Origin: CAXRDE01 sp964229355
Lineage (GTDB): Bacteria; Cyanobacteriota; Sericytochromatia; UBA7694
DNA length: 64,000 bases
Reading direction: 5' to 3'
Assembly: GCA_964229355.1 (NCBI GenBank)
Contig: CAXRDE010000019.1
Span: 496,001 to 560,000 of the forward strand
This document shows positions 51,124-60,661 of this stretch, one piece after another. Under the pieces are notes generated by a model. It did not search any database and was not told the DNA's origin. It was given only the letters and a program-made list of their open reading frames with translations. Position 1 is the first letter of the stretch. Each line of letters starts with the position of its first letter. Position numbers and translations under genes: made by a program.

Positions 51124-52410
51124 ATGTCATTTTCAAATCCTTCATCCCTCATGGGATCTTCTACATCCATCCGTTCAGAAACTTTAACTGAAGCGCCACC
51201 CGGGCGCTTTTTGATTCTCATTTTGGGGCTGCTCACTGCCCTGGGTCCATTGACCATCGATATGTATCTGCCTGCTTTTCAGGCCATTGGTCAGAGCTTA
51301 CAAAGTCCCGCCGTACTCGTACAGCAAACCCTGTCCGTTTACTTTATGGGTATGGCTGTCGGCCAATTGATTTATGGCCCCATCAGCGATCGTTTTGGGC
51401 GCAAAGCGCCGCTGATGGGGGGACTTTTTATCTATGCCTTGAGCTCTCTGGGCTGTGCCTTTTCGCCGTCCATCCAAACCCTGATTGTTTTTCGCTTATT
51501 CCAGGCTCTTGGGGGTTGTGCGGGTGTCGTGGTCTCTCGTGCTGTGACCCGTGACTACTTTTCACCCCGAGAAATGGCGCGGGTCATGTCTCTGCTGATG
51601 CTGGTGATGGGACTGGCTCCCGTATTGGCCCCCACCGCCGGTGGCTTCTTGATTAAATACTTACCCCTTGCGTTGGGGTGGCGTGCGGTGTTTGGGGTGC
51701 TCACCTGTCTGGGGCTGGCGGCGATGGCCATGGTCTGGTTTGCCTTGCCAGAATCTCTGCCTCCGGCACAACGCCTGGCCAAATTAGAAGCCAGAGAAAT
51801 CTTGGGCGGCTACTGGCATATTTTGCAAGATCGTCTTTTTCTTTGGCCCACCCTGGCGGGCGGGCTGTGTCTGGGCGCGCTATTTACCTACGTCAGTGCT
51901 TCCTCTGTGGTTTTTATTGACTTTTTTGAACTCACGCCTTTTCAGTACAGCCTCTTGTTTGCGTGTAATGCGGGCGGTTTGATTGGCGGCGCACAAATTA
52001 ACCGTCTGCTTTTGGTGCACCGTACGCCCGAACAAGTGATGTCTGTGGCCTTGTCTTTGAGTGTGCTGGGCTGCTTATTGTTTAACGGCGTGCTTTTGCT
52101 CTGGCCCGCCCAATTGTGGACCACGGTGTTGTGTTTATGGGGCGTATTGGCTGCCCTGGGTTTTGTTATGCCCAACAGTGCAGCGGTGGCCATGGCTCAT
52201 CTACGGGGACACGTAGGCTCTGCCTCGGCGGTTATGGGTGTGATTCAATACGCTTTGGGCGCGCTATGTTCTGCGCTGGTGGCTACTTTATTGGCCCAAT
52301 ACGGTGGCCAGCCCATTGTGCTCACCAGTATGATGTTTGTCACCCTGGCGCTGGCCCGTATGGTCTATCGGGTGCCTAAGGCAGAGTCACCAGACGCTCG
52401 CACTCTTTAA
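51124..52410 (+). CDS. MFS drug/peptide exporter, Bcr/CflA type
   Basis: 428 residues with 12 hydrophobic helices. 'LTALGPLTIDMYLPAFQAIGQSL' and 'GQLIYGPISDRFGRKAPLMGGL' (motif A) are the hallmark of Bcr/CflA transporters. It lies 52 bp downstream of the ATP-grasp gene on the same strand and may export the mature peptide or protect against it; a general drug efflux role is equally compatible. Its 3' end overlaps the convergent nuclease gene by 35 bp. Confidence 0.86.
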   Translation: MSFSNPSSLMGSSTSIRSETLTEAPPGRFLILILGLLTALGPLTIDMYLPAFQAIGQSLQSPAVLVQQTLSVYFMGMAVGQLIYGPISDRFGRKAPLMGGLFIYALSSLGCAFSPSIQTLIVFRLFQALGGCAGVVVSRAVTRDYFSPREMARVMSLLMLVMGLAPVLAPTAGGFLIKYLPLALGWRAVFGVLTCLGLAAMAMVWFALPESLPPAQRLAKLEAREILGGYWHILQDRLFLWPTLAGGLCLGALFTYVSASSVVFIDFFELTPFQYSLLFACNAGGLIGGAQINRLLLVHRTPEQVMSVALSLSVLGCLLFNGVLLLWPAQLWTTVLCLWGVLAALGFVMPNSAAVAMAHLRGHVGSASAVMGVIQYALGALCSALVATLLAQYGGQPIVLTSMMFVTLALARMVYRVPKAESPDARTL

Positions 52411-53200
52411 TAACCCGCTGCTGCCAGGCTTCGCTTATGCGGCCGGGCAGGTGTTCCAGGGTTTCGGGTGCTTCCAGAATATCCCGGCAGAGCACCATGT
52501 GTTTGTTGAGCAGGGCCTGCTTTTGGGCTTTGCTCAGCTCTGTTAGCACCGTGAGCGGGTAGAGCTGAAGCTGATCCAACAGGTCCCGTAAACTGCCTTG
52601 TTTTGGATAATCCCAACCGATCAGTTGCAAACCCACACAGGCGGCGTAATCAATAGCATCCCCTGAAAAACGGGCATTGGTAGCAATGACGCCCTGGACG
52701 TGCTCTGCTGAGAGACCTTTGGCCGCGCGTATATCTTCAAAACGGGAATGAATATACAGGGGGACTTTCACGTCGCACTTGTAGCCTGGTGCATTGCGGT
52801 ATTTACATTCCACGAGCAAAAGGGTTTTGTCCCGATTGCCCACCACGTCTACTTCATGCTGAACACATTTACCGCGCATGATTTTGCCCACACTCACCTG
52901 ATAACCCTGGTGGGTAAAAATCTCGCCCATGAGGCGCTCAAAGGGGTAGCCTGACGGTCCCAGTTCATTAATGGCACGTTTGAGATCATAGCGCGAAGCG
53001 ATGGGTTTGCGCAGGTGCTTTAAATGGCGAAAGGCACGCCTCTGTAAGCGGTGGCTGGGAATCCCGTTGTGAATATCTTCTTGCAGTAATTGCAAAACTT
53101 CGCGGGCGATCTCTTCACTGGCACCTGCCCGTTTCAGGGAGCGCAACAGCTTGGCCTCAGAAAAATGTTCAACCTCGCCATTGGCTTTGACGATTTTCAT
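52376..53200 (-). CDS. ATP-cone plus Mrr-like PD-(D/E)XK nuclease
   Basis: 274 residues. Residues 1-85 match an ATP-cone regulatory domain ('VKANGEVEHFSEAKLLRSLKRAG'), then a restriction-endonuclease-like domain with 'QHEVDVVGNRDKTLLLVECKY', giving active-site D118, E131 and K133 (D-x12-E-x-K). The C-terminal ~90 residues are helical. Such proteins are thought to be DNA endonucleases gated by nucleotide binding, but substrate and physiological role are not established. No methylase is adjacent. Confidence 0.8.
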   Translation of the reverse strand: MKIVKANGEVEHFSEAKLLRSLKRAGASEEIAREVLQLLQEDIHNGIPSHRLQRRAFRHLKHLRKPIASRYDLKRAINELGPSGYPFERLMGEIFTHQGYQVSVGKIMRGKCVQHEVDVVGNRDKTLLLVECKYRNAPGYKCDVKVPLYIHSRFEDIRAAKGLSAEHVQGVIATNARFSGDAIDYAACVGLQLIGWDYPKQGSLRDLLDQLQLYPLTVLTELSKAQKQALLNKHMVLCRDILEAPETLEHLPGRISEAWQQRVIKECERLVTLP

Positions 53201-53336
53201 GGAGAAAGGTTTCCCTGAGCCAGTGACGGCTTTACAAAACCCAAAGGAGCATGAAAAAATAGGGTCAGCATAAATACACCTCGTTTGCCCCTATTTTAGG
53301 GCATTGTGCAGGTCAAGAGAAAGTGCAGACAAACAT

Positions 53337-53978
53337 TTGATACACTTTGCAAAGCGAGGGCCGCTTAACGGCCTACTTTGGGGTCTGCTGGTGATTTGGA
53401 GCAGCACCGGTTGCTACGCCCTGGATACCCAGGATAACCCGCAGATTGTCGTTGAGGCCCCTTTGGCTACCCGGTACTTACTGCATGCCACCCAAACCGA
53501 TGTGGAAACTTTTTTAACACGGGTGCTGAACGCCCGGCCGCGCAAAGCCCGCGGCATTGGCAACTGGCAGATTTTGCAGCGAGACGAAGCCTTTTTCTAC
53601 TATGGATATCCTGTGTTTAGCAACCTTTTTACCGAGGAGCGGGTGGTGCACACCCTTTACAAGGTTTCCCGCTATCAGGTAGAGCGCCGCTTTCCAGCGT
53701 TTCAAGCCTGGATGCACCCCCAGCCGCCCGAGCGGCGTCTCGCTTTTCAGACCCGGCTTGCTGAACCTATTCAGGACCTCGGGTTGGTAGTATATGGCTT
53801 TGATGCAGAACGGCCCGAATTTTTTGCCATAGAGGCCAATGTTACCTTTAAGGATGACCCTGTTCCCTGCCGTTACCGTCTGGAATTGCGTCTGCCAGAA
53901 CTGCAGGTGCATCGCCTGCAGTCCCTGCCGATTCAACAACAAATAGCAGCGGGTTGTCAGGGCAGAATGCTAAACTGA
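53337..53978 (+). CDS. Hypothetical exported protein
   Basis: About 213 residues with a hydrophobic N-terminus containing 'LLWGLLVIWSSTGCYA', which may be a lipobox (STGC). The rest is mixed and contains 'YLLHATQTDVETFLTRVLNARPRKARGIGNWQIL' and 'DPVPCRYRLELRLPEL'. No family recognised. The start is uncertain: TTG 53337 is the best in-frame option giving a signal peptide, but it overlaps a TGATACACT that itself resembles an extended -10. It ends 4 bp before recD2. Confidence 0.6.
   Translation: MIHFAKRGPLNGLLWGLLVIWSSTGCYALDTQDNPQIVVEAPLATRYLLHATQTDVETFLTRVLNARPRKARGIGNWQILQRDEAFFYYGYPVFSNLFTEERVVHTLYKVSRYQVERRFPAFQAWMHPQPPERRLAFQTRLAEPIQDLGLVVYGFDAERPEFFAIEANVTFKDDPVPCRYRLELRLPELQVHRLQSLPIQQQIAAGCQGRMLN
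53968..53976 (+). promoter_or_regulatory. Possible extended -10 before recD2
   Basis: TGCTAAACT ends 6 bp before the recD2 ATG, similar to the element before the TPR gene at 34084; no SD precedes the ATG, so a near-leaderless transcript is possible. Confidence 0.35.
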
Positions 53979-53982
53979 ATGT

Positions 53983-56205
53983 ATGTGTTTACCTTCCGAT
54001 GCCCCGCTCTTTTCTCCCCCGACGCTTATTTCTCTTGAGGGATGTATTGAACGTATTACCTTTCAGTCTGCTGAAACGGGTTATACGGTGCTGCAATTGG
54101 ACAGCGGAGACTACGATGAACCGGTGACCGTGGTGGGCGAACTGCCTGCGGTTTTTGTGGGTGAAAACCTGCGTTTTCAGGGGGCCTGGAGTCAACACCA
54201 GCGCTATGGCAAGCAGTTTAAAGTGCAACGCTTTGAAAAGATCCGGCCCACCACTATTTTGGGACTTCAGCGCTACCTGGCCTCGGGCATGATCAAAGGG
54301 GTCGGTCCCATTACTGCCCGACGCTTGATCCAGGCCTTTGGCAAAGACGTGATTCATGTGATTGAGAAAGAGCCCGAACGGCTGCTTGAGATCCCGCTGA
54401 TTGGCAAAAGCAAACGCGATGAAATTGTGGCCAGTTGGCAAGAGCACAAAGAGATTCAAAACGTGATGATCTTTTTGCAAGAGCACGATGTCTCCACCGG
54501 CTATGCGGTCAAAATCTACAAGCGCTATGGCCCCGCAGCCCTCGAGATCGTGCAGGAGAACCCGTATCAGCTGGCGGAAGACGTGTGGGGCATTGGTTTT
54601 AAAATTGCCGATCAACTGGCCCAAAAACTGGGCATCGAAAAAACCTACCCGGCCCGTTTGCAAGCGGGACTTTTGTTTGCCTTGCAACGGGCGGTGGACG
54701 ATGGTCATGTGTATATGCCTCAGCACGAGTTGATCCAGCGGGCCGCTGAACTCTTAGCAGTTCCTGCGGAAGGCCTGCCAGAGCAATTGCATACCATGTA
54801 TCAGCAGGATCGGCTGGTACTGGCGGGCGAAGCGGACAATCCGTTGGTGTTTTTGCGGTCTCTATGGGTAGCAGAGGCAGGTATTGCAGAGCGCATTGGC
54901 CTGCTTCAGCAAGAAACCCTGGACCTGGCTGATCCCGAGGCCCTGCAGGCCGAGCTACAGGAATGGATTGCCACCTACGAACAGGAGCAGGCCATTGACT
55001 TCTCTGAAGAACAGCGTGAGGCCATTGTACAGGCGGCGCAGCATAAGGTCTTTATTTTAACGGGGGGCCCCGGTACCGGTAAAACCACCGTCAGCCGCAC
55101 CATTTTAGATTGGTTTGAACATCAGGGGCTCAGTCTGGCGTTGGCTTCTCCCACCGGGCGCGCGGCCAAGCGTCTGGCGGAGGTCAGTGCGCGACCCGCC
55201 ACAACCCTGCACCGCCTTCTCGAATTTGATCCCCGCATGGGGGCTTTTCAGCGCAATGAATATACGCCCTTAGAAGTCGATGTGGTGCTCATTGATGAGA
55301 TTAGTATGGTGGACACCGCTTTGTTTTATCATTGTCTGGACGCCTTGCCCGCCCAGGCCCGTCTCGTTTTGGTGGGTGACAGCGATCAATTGCCCTCGGT
55401 AGGGCCTGGCAATGTCTTGCATGACCTGCGCAAAAGTGGTGTGGTGGGTGCTGTGGAACTCAAAACCATTTACCGGCAGGCCCAGAGCAGCCGAATTGTG
55501 CAAAATGCCCACCTGGTGAACCGGGGTGAAATGCCCGTGCTCCTGCCCGTGGCGGGCCGACACCGCCGTGAGGACGCTTTTTTTATTGCCACGGCTTATC
55601 CCCAGGCGGCGCTGGATCAGGTGACCGCTCTGTTGACGGAGCGTCTACCCAAAATCGGTTTTACCGCCGAAGATATACAGGTGCTCTGCCCCATGAATCG
55701 GGGGGCCATTGGTACCCTGGCTCTCAATAAACAATTGCAAGAGGCCATGAATCCCGCCAGCCCCGACAAAACACAACTGGTGCGAGGCGAGCGCATTTTG
55801 CGGGTGGGGGATCGGGTGATTCAAATGCGCAACAACTACGATCAGGATGTATTTAACGGTGATATGGGGGTGATTGAGGCTATTGATGCACAGGAACACC
55901 AGGTGACGGTGCAGTATCCCGAGCGCAAGGTGGTGTATGAGTCCGGAGATCTTGACGAAATTCGTTTGGCCTATGCCCTGACCATTCACAAATCCCAGGG
56001 CAGTGAGTTCCCGGTGGTGGTGATGGTATTAACCCGCCAACACCATTTGATGCTGCAGCGCAAGTTGCTCTATACGGGCATGACCCGCGCGCGCCAGCTG
56101 TTTATTCTGGTGGGGCAACCTGAGGCCATTCAGCAAGCCGTCGAGAATCACTTTCTTAAGCCCCGTTATACCTTGCTCTGTCAGCGTTTGCAAAAATTAG
56201 ATTAA
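53983..56205 (+). CDS. recD2: RecD2-type ATP-dependent DNA helicase
   Basis: 740 residues. The N-terminal OB-like region starts 'GCIERITFQSAETGYTVLQL', followed by helix-hairpin-helix elements ('GMIKGVGPITARRLIQAFG'), 'DVWGIGFKIADQLAQKLGI', Walker A GGPGTGKTT near residue 362, Walker B 'VDVVLIDEISMVD', and C-terminal 'AYALTIHKSQGSEFPVVV' and 'LLYTGMTRARQLFILVG'. This is the stand-alone 5'-3' helicase RecD2 acting in replication and repair rather than RecD of RecBCD. All helicase motifs look intact. Confidence 0.93.
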   Translation: MCLPSDAPLFSPPTLISLEGCIERITFQSAETGYTVLQLDSGDYDEPVTVVGELPAVFVGENLRFQGAWSQHQRYGKQFKVQRFEKIRPTTILGLQRYLASGMIKGVGPITARRLIQAFGKDVIHVIEKEPERLLEIPLIGKSKRDEIVASWQEHKEIQNVMIFLQEHDVSTGYAVKIYKRYGPAALEIVQENPYQLAEDVWGIGFKIADQLAQKLGIEKTYPARLQAGLLFALQRAVDDGHVYMPQHELIQRAAELLAVPAEGLPEQLHTMYQQDRLVLAGEADNPLVFLRSLWVAEAGIAERIGLLQQETLDLADPEALQAELQEWIATYEQEQAIDFSEEQREAIVQAAQHKVFILTGGPGTGKTTVSRTILDWFEHQGLSLALASPTGRAAKRLAEVSARPATTLHRLLEFDPRMGAFQRNEYTPLEVDVVLIDEISMVDTALFYHCLDALPAQARLVLVGDSDQLPSVGPGNVLHDLRKSGVVGAVELKTIYRQAQSSRIVQNAHLVNRGEMPVLLPVAGRHRREDAFFIATAYPQAALDQVTALLTERLPKIGFTAEDIQVLCPMNRGAIGTLALNKQLQEAMNPASPDKTQLVRGERILRVGDRVIQMRNNYDQDVFNGDMGVIEAIDAQEHQVTVQYPERKVVYESGDLDEIRLAYALTIHKSQGSEFPVVVMVLTRQHHLMLQRKLLYTGMTRARQLFILVGQPEAIQQAVENHFLKPRYTLLCQRLQKLD

Positions 56206-56288
56206 TTTTTACAAAGATGTTTTGTTAGACAATCGCTGGCTTAAGTGATATGCTTACTTTTATCATGTTCAGCTAGATATGAGGGGTT

Positions 56289-57899
56289 ATGCGGTATTTT
56301 TACTTTTTAAGTTTATTTGTGATCTTGTGTTCTTGTTCGCAAGGGGCGTTGATGGAAATTTCAGAGCCCCTGCCCCCGCAGTCGAAAAATAGCGCTCTTG
56401 ATCAGTCGTCTTCTCAGAATCTTACAACAAAATCACCCTCTAGTCCTCTTCCTATACCAACAGCTCGTCCAACCCCACAGGAAGTCATTATTTTACCCTC
56501 TAAATCTCAAGATACTGTTCTCCTCACACCCCGTGTTTTACATGTCTCCTCAGGGAGCCTGGTTTTAAGATGGGAGCCGTTGTCCCAGGTTACTTATTAT
56601 CAGATAAGTGTGAATGATGTTTTAAATGAAAAGCGGATTACTTCTGTGATTTTTGCACTGAATGACTTGTTGGTGGACCACATAGCAAAGATACAAGTAC
56701 TTGGTTTCAATAATAAGGGGCTTCAAGTTGCATCTTCTCATGTCATGGAAGTTAACATTCCGGCTTTACCCATTTCTGGACGGGGAGGTTCATCTCAAGG
56801 AAAAGACATCCAACCTGTTCCAACACCGACTGTGGGGATTATCGAAGTGCAGCAGTCTTTTAAATATCAAGGATTTAATTATGCGGAACAAGGCTTTGTA
56901 TTGGAACCTACCAGAGAGCTTCTCCTTTTTGCCTTAGCGCCAGGTATACTCAGGGCAATAAATCAAGATATGGAAATTGATTGGGAATTTGACGCGGGAG
57001 ATTATATTTCAGGAGCCCCTGTGAGTACGAGTTGGGGGCGTACTTTTGTGGGAACCCTAGATGGCCGTGTAATTGCAATTGATTCTTACGGTGGAGTTAC
57101 GTGGGAGAAACAACTTGAAGAAGGTGAAGTTGTTATTCAGGGGCTGGCAGTAAATGAGAATGATGGCCTGCTTTATTTAACAACACATACAGGAAGTCTT
57201 TATGCAATAGATGTGTACGGAGGATATGTGCATTGGAGAAGACCGTTGAGTGACGGTTTTGATAACCCTCCTGTGATTAGTGCTTCAGGTGATGTTTTAG
57301 TAGGGGATACAATGGGGAATTGGTTTCTAATAGATTCTGAAACTGAACTTCAAGCATGGAATTATAGTACGGCCATTACAGAGAAAACATCATTGGGCAT
57401 AGCCCTTGACGGCCTTTTTTATTTGAGCTTCGAGGAATCGGGACTGCGTTGTGTTGATAAACGAGGACATTTGATTTGGAGCTTTGATGAGGCTGGCGTA
57501 GTGGGATCTCCAGTCGTTGATGCAAGGGGATATATTTACTTTATAACAACCCAACAAAAGCTTGTGGTTATCGATACATGGGGAAAAGTCCTACGCCGTC
57601 TTTTTCTACCTTCACCAGCCACGGGCCATCTGTTATTAGATGAACAGCAAAATCTGTATGTTGTAACTGCAGAAGATCTACTTGTTTTTAATGAAGACGG
57701 TTATCGGGTGGGACGGGCAGATTTAGAAGAGTCAGTTCCGGGGGCTCTTGGTTCGCTAAATGGTTCCTTATGGCTCATGGGCTCATTAGGTGGCATTATG
57801 CAATATCCTATGTATTCACCCTTATCGCCTTATGCCTTATGGCCCCGCTCTTATGGCGCAACTTCAAATCAAAATATGTTTAAGAGAGAAGGATTCTGA
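56289..57899 (+). CDS. PQQ-type beta-propeller lipoprotein
   Basis: 536 residues. Signal peptide with lipobox (LCSCS), a Pro/Ser-rich stalk (~25-80), a fibronectin-III-like domain (~85-165, 'SGSLVLRWEPLSQVTYYQISVND') and a propeller of PQQ-like repeats ('GRVIAIDSYGGVTWEKQL', 'GSLYAIDVYGGYVHWRRPL'). It is probably outer-membrane or periplasm anchored. The stop overlaps the start of the next lipoprotein gene (TGATG), so it belongs to the toxin-like operon. A BamB-like scaffold or a delivery/adhesion role is speculative. Confidence 0.8.
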   Translation: MRYFYFLSLFVILCSCSQGALMEISEPLPPQSKNSALDQSSSQNLTTKSPSSPLPIPTARPTPQEVIILPSKSQDTVLLTPRVLHVSSGSLVLRWEPLSQVTYYQISVNDVLNEKRITSVIFALNDLLVDHIAKIQVLGFNNKGLQVASSHVMEVNIPALPISGRGGSSQGKDIQPVPTPTVGIIEVQQSFKYQGFNYAEQGFVLEPTRELLLFALAPGILRAINQDMEIDWEFDAGDYISGAPVSTSWGRTFVGTLDGRVIAIDSYGGVTWEKQLEEGEVVIQGLAVNENDGLLYLTTHTGSLYAIDVYGGYVHWRRPLSDGFDNPPVISASGDVLVGDTMGNWFLIDSETELQAWNYSTAITEKTSLGIALDGLFYLSFEESGLRCVDKRGHLIWSFDEAGVVGSPVVDARGYIYFITTQQKLVVIDTWGKVLRRLFLPSPATGHLLLDEQQNLYVVTAEDLLVFNEDGYRVGRADLEESVPGALGSLNGSLWLMGSLGGIMQYPMYSPLSPYALWPRSYGATSNQNMFKREGF

Positions 57900-60661
57900 T
57901 GCGAGTAAGAATGGTGATGCCTGTGTTGAAATATGTATTGGTTTTAATACTGGTTGCTTGTCAGGCTCCAATAAGTCAGCCTTTAGCTTCACAAGTTTCA
58001 GTACAGCAGCATAAGCCTCTTCTCTCAAAAGAATCTATACAAGAAGCCAAAAAAAAGATTCGGCCCAATACGAAAGATCGTCTTGTATTCATTAAAAATG
58101 AAAATCAAGAAGCTGTTAGCTGGGCTGTGGTCTATGACCCACCTATTCCGGCTACTGAAGATACGGTTGCAAGTGATCTGAATAACTTTTCTGCCCAAGC
58201 AACTTACTCTGCTTATGAAGATCAGTTTCCCCATAGCTCAATGATGATTGTTGCTGATTTTATGCAGCCTGTGAATATTACCTATGGTCAGTACGATGAT
58301 TGGTATGGCACAGGGCTTGCTATCAAGCATTATGGGGGATGGAAAAATCACCCTGATTTATGGATCTCTAATGTGGATGAGAAAGGCCAAAAAGAACCTT
58401 GTTCAGGCCTTTATAGCTTTAAGTACAATGGAGTAAAAGTCCTAGAGTTTCAGGAACAACGCTATGCTGGACCTTCTCATTATCGAAACTTGCCAGGCCT
58501 GCGCCATGGTTTGATCAAATTTGCTGTGCCCAAAATGCTTGTGCAGGAAGATAACTCAGCCTCTATAGCTAAAACAGCGGCCTGTGATCAAACATCACCG
58601 TCATTGAGTGCGTGTTTACTGGGGGATTGTGGTGCAACCGGAACTCAGAGACCGGGTGATGCTTATTGTCCAGCTAATTTTATGAGCCGTTTAGATCAGC
58701 ACTATCAATATATTGCTCGATTGGAGCGTGAGTTAGAGGCGCTTGAAGAAAACTTAGCGACAGGAGCTTTTGATTTACGGGCTAGGGATGTATCAGAAGA
58801 TGATTTTGCAACCCAAAGCCTTTCTCAGCCTTTTTCTATTGCGAGTTCTGACCCAAACAATACGATACCAATATATGGCGATGAGATTCCAAAAGAAGAG
58901 CCAGGAACGTTCCGAGCGATTAAAAAAGATGGTTTTGAAGGAGCTGTTGATCGAGTTATTGGCCGCTTTATGCTTTTACAAACAAAGGTTTCTGCTTTAG
59001 AGCCTCAGGTTCTACTTATTCTTGATCAGGAGCGTAGGGATACATATTCTCGCTTTTTAATCGATACTTCTCAGGAGTTGTTGACACGTATACGAACTTT
59101 GAATGGTCTAAAAGGGAGTCTTAATGCCAGTTGTCCTCGTGTGCAAAATCCAGATCCTCAACCTCTTCCTGAGGTAGATATCATTTATGCAGGACTCACC
59201 AGTCAACAAGACATGCTTATTCAAGGCAGGGTTTTATTTACTGAGCAAGCGCCAGAGAGTTACAAGGTCTTAACATTAGATCTTGATTTTGGTGGAGATA
59301 TTGAACTACTGGATTCGTCTTCTTTTCAAGTAGCCGTTCCAGTATCAGGCTTTTTTTCGATTCGAATTCCTTATGCATCTTACCGTTTTACAGAGCAGTA
59401 CTTGAATGCTTTTTCTTTTGAAGGGCCATTTGTTGATCTAACACGTCGCCCCAACATTCTTGTAGAAGTTAATGCACGCTTTCAAACACAAAACTACGTC
59501 ACAAACCCCATTACCTTTCTGCGAGTCAGTGGTGAAGATACAAATGTTTATGGCGTATGTGCTACCCCTGGTAGTTCGGCAAATTATTACTGCCGCCGCC
59601 TGGGGCAAGAAAAAGTGAACCACCAAATTATTGATGCAGAAGTCATGCTCAATGCGCTGAAAAATAGCAATAGTGATACGGTTTTTGACAATTTTAATAC
59701 CGATAATTTTTATATGGCCATTGGTGCGATTACTTATGTAGGGGTTTCAAATACCTTACTTGAGATTGTTGTTCCTGTGTCTGTTGTAGATCTAGTTCCT
59801 GGTGAAAAAGTGGTTAAAATGGGACATAAAGGTCTTAAAAATGTTGTGAAGTACAGGGGGCGAATTTGGCAAAAAGGTTCTGAAGTGTGGTTTTTTATAC
59901 AAGATAAAGCGTATAAGTTTAATCGTGTGGACGTTTCTCCTATTATTTATGATGGAGAGCTTTTTTTGAAAGTTAGGAACGTCCCTAAGGATGTTTGGGA
60001 TGAGGATTTAGGTAAGCTTATTCCTCAACGTTATCATTCTTTGGGAGATCATATTGATAAGTTCAAAGTAGGGGCGCGGAGTGCTTATAACTATATGGAT
60101 TCGTCATTAATGGTCTTAGAACAAGAACTAACGAAACTTAATGCATCACGTTTTTCTGCAGTAAATACAAAAGTGAAGTCGATAAAGAGAAAACTTCGAG
60201 AAGCAGATATTGAGCTTAAAAAAGAAAATTTTACAGATGTCAACTCTACAAAAGCTAGTGGAATAATAAATGAAGCAGCTGGTGACTTGTATGAGTTGCA
60301 ATTACTTAGAGGGTTTTTAAGTAATAAGAACATAAAAGTAGAGAGTTTTGGGGCAAAATACCCTATAGAACCCCATCTCTTTACTGAGCATGGAGTACAA
60401 GCGCAGGAGATAGATTTTATTATTTCACACAATGGAGTTAAGACTATCGTTGAAGTAAAGAAATCTGCCGAAGTAAAGTTTCCCATTAAACGTGACCAGT
60501 TAGAAAGATTAATTTCGTCTGCTAAATTACAAGGAATTAGTCATATTCAATATACAACGGGGGTTTTTGATCTTAAATTTGAAAAGAAATTCAGGGAAAT
60601 TGCTGAATGGTATCGAGAAAGTGGGATTAAAATAGATCTGCGAGTAATTGAACATGACTGA
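57899..60661 (+). CDS. Lipoprotein with C-terminal PD-(D/E)XK nuclease domain, candidate polymorphic toxin
   Basis: 920 residues; signal peptide and lipobox (LILVACQAP). Residues ~30-250 form a mixed domain, ~260-430 are helical/coiled, and ~430-640 beta-rich. From residue ~795 a nuclease-like domain appears: 'DLYELQLLRGFLSNKNIKVES', D839 in 'EIDFII' and E852-x-K854 in 'TIVEVKKS', the PD-(D/E)XK active-site pattern. The immunity candidate starts 8 bp inside the stop. The layout (anchored N-terminus, variable C-terminal nuclease, overlapping partner) is that of contact-dependent or polymorphic toxins. AAGGA lies 8 nt before ATG. Confidence 0.78.
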   Translation: MRVRMVMPVLKYVLVLILVACQAPISQPLASQVSVQQHKPLLSKESIQEAKKKIRPNTKDRLVFIKNENQEAVSWAVVYDPPIPATEDTVASDLNNFSAQATYSAYEDQFPHSSMMIVADFMQPVNITYGQYDDWYGTGLAIKHYGGWKNHPDLWISNVDEKGQKEPCSGLYSFKYNGVKVLEFQEQRYAGPSHYRNLPGLRHGLIKFAVPKMLVQEDNSASIAKTAACDQTSPSLSACLLGDCGATGTQRPGDAYCPANFMSRLDQHYQYIARLERELEALEENLATGAFDLRARDVSEDDFATQSLSQPFSIASSDPNNTIPIYGDEIPKEEPGTFRAIKKDGFEGAVDRVIGRFMLLQTKVSALEPQVLLILDQERRDTYSRFLIDTSQELLTRIRTLNGLKGSLNASCPRVQNPDPQPLPEVDIIYAGLTSQQDMLIQGRVLFTEQAPESYKVLTLDLDFGGDIELLDSSSFQVAVPVSGFFSIRIPYASYRFTEQYLNAFSFEGPFVDLTRRPNILVEVNARFQTQNYVTNPITFLRVSGEDTNVYGVCATPGSSANYYCRRLGQEKVNHQIIDAEVMLNALKNSNSDTVFDNFNTDNFYMAIGAITYVGVSNTLLEIVVPVSVVDLVPGEKVVKMGHKGLKNVVKYRGRIWQKGSEVWFFIQDKAYKFNRVDVSPIIYDGELFLKVRNVPKDVWDEDLGKLIPQRYHSLGDHIDKFKVGARSAYNYMDSSLMVLEQELTKLNASRFSAVNTKVKSIKRKLREADIELKKENFTDVNSTKASGIINEAAGDLYELQLLRGFLSNKNIKVESFGAKYPIEPHLFTEHGVQAQEIDFIISHNGVKTIVEVKKSAEVKFPIKRDQLERLISSAKLQGISHIQYTTGVFDLKFEKKFREIAEWYRESGIKIDLRVIEHD

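Noticed and set aside
53281..53303. CCCTA/TAGGG short hairpin between the Mrr-like and exported-protein genes
   Set aside because: A 5-bp stem with a 3-nt loop and no T-run is too weak to call a terminator.
53338..53346. TGATACACT as promoter of the exported protein gene
   Set aside because: It overlaps the best available start codon; using it would leave no in-frame start with a full signal peptide, so it may be coincidental.
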